Assembly (NCBI RefSeq): GCF_030345705.1 | Contig: NZ_JAUASW010000001.1 | Location: 2,480,001-2,544,000, forward strand | Length of the DNA: 64,000 nucleotides | DNA from: Pelomonas sp. SE-A7 | GTDB taxonomy: Bacteria > Pseudomonadota > Gammaproteobacteria > Burkholderiales > Burkholderiaceae_C | Direction: 5' to 3' | Program-made: the position numbers and the translations under genes | In this document: in pieces, positions 63,014 to 64,000 of the stretch | Layout: every line of letters starts with the position of its first letter | Numbering within the stretch: the stretch's first letter is position 1 | Notes under the pieces: model-generated | What the model saw: the letters and a program-made list of their open reading frames with translations, nothing else | What the model was told of the DNA's origin: nothing | Databases searched by the model: none

Positions 63014-63922
63014 TCAGATCCGGCTGAGCCGGTATCCAGCGGCGCGCAGCTGGGCGACGACGCTATCGGGCCCGGCCATGTGGTACAGGCCCACGACCAC
63101 CATCGCCGGCTTGTCCGCCGCCAGCATCTGGGCAAAACGAGACACCCACCCTCGATTGCGGTCCAGCACCATGCGCTCATGTATAGCCGGGTATTGCGTC
63201 TTCGTGCGCAGCACCACCTGCTCAGCAGGCGCGGCATCGCCCCGGGCCCAACTGGCATGGATGCGCTCGTTCGCCTCGGGGCCGGCGAGCAGGTTGTCCA
63301 GCGTGTAGTCCAGGAACTGCAGGTCCTGCTCGGGCGTGAATTCGCCCATGAAGGCGCAGACATCATCCTGCGCAGCGAACTCGCTCGCCTGCGCAATACC
63401 GGCCTGCCTGGCGATGGGGATGAGGATGTTCTCGGCGCTGTGGGCCGGGTTGCGCTTCAGCTGCGCGTAGTAGGCGCCTTCCAGCGTGAGCGCCGCCGTC
63501 CAAGGCCGCAGCGGCGCCAGGCTCTCGAGCGGCATCTTGGCCAGCGCTGCCACCTGCTCCAGCCGCGCCAGGCGGGCAGCGTCGAGCTTCCGGGGCAGTG
63601 GCGTCTGCAGGTCCATGCCGTAGCGCTTGATCACACCCTGGCGGTCCCCTCGCCACTGTTGGTTGGTCTCGTTCCAGAGCACCGAGCAGGTCGGCAGCAA
63701 GGCTTCGATGCGGGCATCGTGCCAGGGCGACGCGCGTGCCGGCGTCTCGCCGAAGAGATAGGCGCGACGCCCATCCTGGCCATGCACCTGCCACAGCGGC
63801 CAGGCCGGCGCGGGCTGGGCCCGCAGGCTGCTGCTCAGCATGCTGCCGGCCGCCACGCCCATGCCCACCAGGGCCCGGCGGCGGGACAGTGCAGCCGGCG
63901 TCAGCTCTTGTACTTCGTTCAT
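63014..63922 (-). CDS. TraB/GumN-family protein with Tat-like signal
   Basis: 302 residues. The N-terminus has SRRRALVGMGVAAGSML, a twin-arginine-like signal for export. The body matches TraB/GumN proteins: WQVHGQDGRRAYLFGETPA, near-C-terminal AMVVVGLYHMAGPDSVVAQL, and LRAAGYRLSRI at the end. In the usual family the two motifs are GTxH and GxxHL; here the first reads GETP and the second GLYHMAG, so the first His is lost. These are thought to be metal-dependent peptidase-like proteins; function here is uncertain. GAGGAGG lies seven bases before ATG. Confidence 0.85.
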   Translation of the reverse strand: MNEVQELTPAALSRRRALVGMGVAAGSMLSSSLRAQPAPAWPLWQVHGQDGRRAYLFGETPARASPWHDARIEALLPTCSVLWNETNQQWRGDRQGVIKRYGMDLQTPLPRKLDAARLARLEQVAALAKMPLESLAPLRPWTAALTLEGAYYAQLKRNPAHSAENILIPIARQAGIAQASEFAAQDDVCAFMGEFTPEQDLQFLDYTLDNLLAGPEANERIHASWARGDAAPAEQVVLRTKTQYPAIHERMVLDRNRGWVSRFAQMLAADKPAMVVVGLYHMAGPDSVVAQLRAAGYRLSRI

Positions 63923-64000
63923 GAATCGGCCTCCTCATTGAATAAAGCCGGCATGCTCGACTCACACGCTCCAGACGCCAACGGCTTTGCGACCAGCCGA

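Overview
The window looks like chromosome of a high-GC betaproteobacterium of the order Burkholderiales (Roseateles/Mitsuaria/Rubrivivax type). This is inferred from gene content and codon style; there is no rRNA to confirm it. Ordinary chromosomal DNA lies at 1-10132 and 60465-64000. Between them sits a Tn7-like transposon of about 50.3 kb (10133-60464), inserted 22 bp beyond the stop codon of glmS, the classical Tn7 attachment site.

Left chromosomal flank. A FecI/FecR sigma/anti-sigma pair is followed by a secreted amidohydrolase and a POT-family peptide transporter. Convergent to these, on the minus strand, is an unusual run. In transcription order it holds tRNA-Arg(ACG), tRNA-Glu(TTC), tRNA-Pro(TGG), a decayed tRNA-Asp-like element, tRNA-Gln(TTG), an HNH endonuclease gene 40 nt behind that tRNA, three further degenerate tRNA-like elements, a slipin (SPFH) gene and the RNA ligase gene rtcB. 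This tRNA/HNH/slipin/RtcB locus is the best candidate here for a poorly described system, possibly one that answers tRNA cleavage. A small HTH-like regulator with palindromic operators, a VOC-fold gene and three 55-bp tandem repeats follow.

Transposon. Both ends carry copies of an 18-bp site (ACAAATAAAGTCCGTCGG), three at the left and two at the right, resembling TnsB sites of Tn7. The transposition genes lie in the middle: tnsA-tnsB-tnsC-tniQ plus a small ParS/MbcA-like gene on the minus strand, and a separate larger TniQ/TnsD-type gene on the plus strand that probably reads the glmS site. Two small DNA-binding regulators lie between them. Cargo from left to right: a helicase / PLD-nuclease / DUF6361 three-gene cassette; a two-gene unit of unknown role; a Tc toxin pair (TcA of 3389 aa and a TcB-TcC fusion of 2485 aa with a swapped AT-rich toxin tip) separated by a membrane-protein gene; a nucleotidyltransferase-like gene; a type I restriction-modification operon with an extra half specificity subunit and a YgjP-type peptidase; a HigB / HigA-ImmA toxin-antitoxin pair with a short upstream leader ORF; and at the right end a bacterial ubiquitin-like operon (Ubl-E2, JAB-E1, DUF6527).

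Right chromosomal flank. glmS with its terminator, a divergent Lrp/AsnC regulator and a TraB/GumN-family gene. The element is therefore a defence-and-toxin island moved by a Tn7-like machine. No CRISPR array was seen. All functions are read from motifs and family resemblance; no database search was run.
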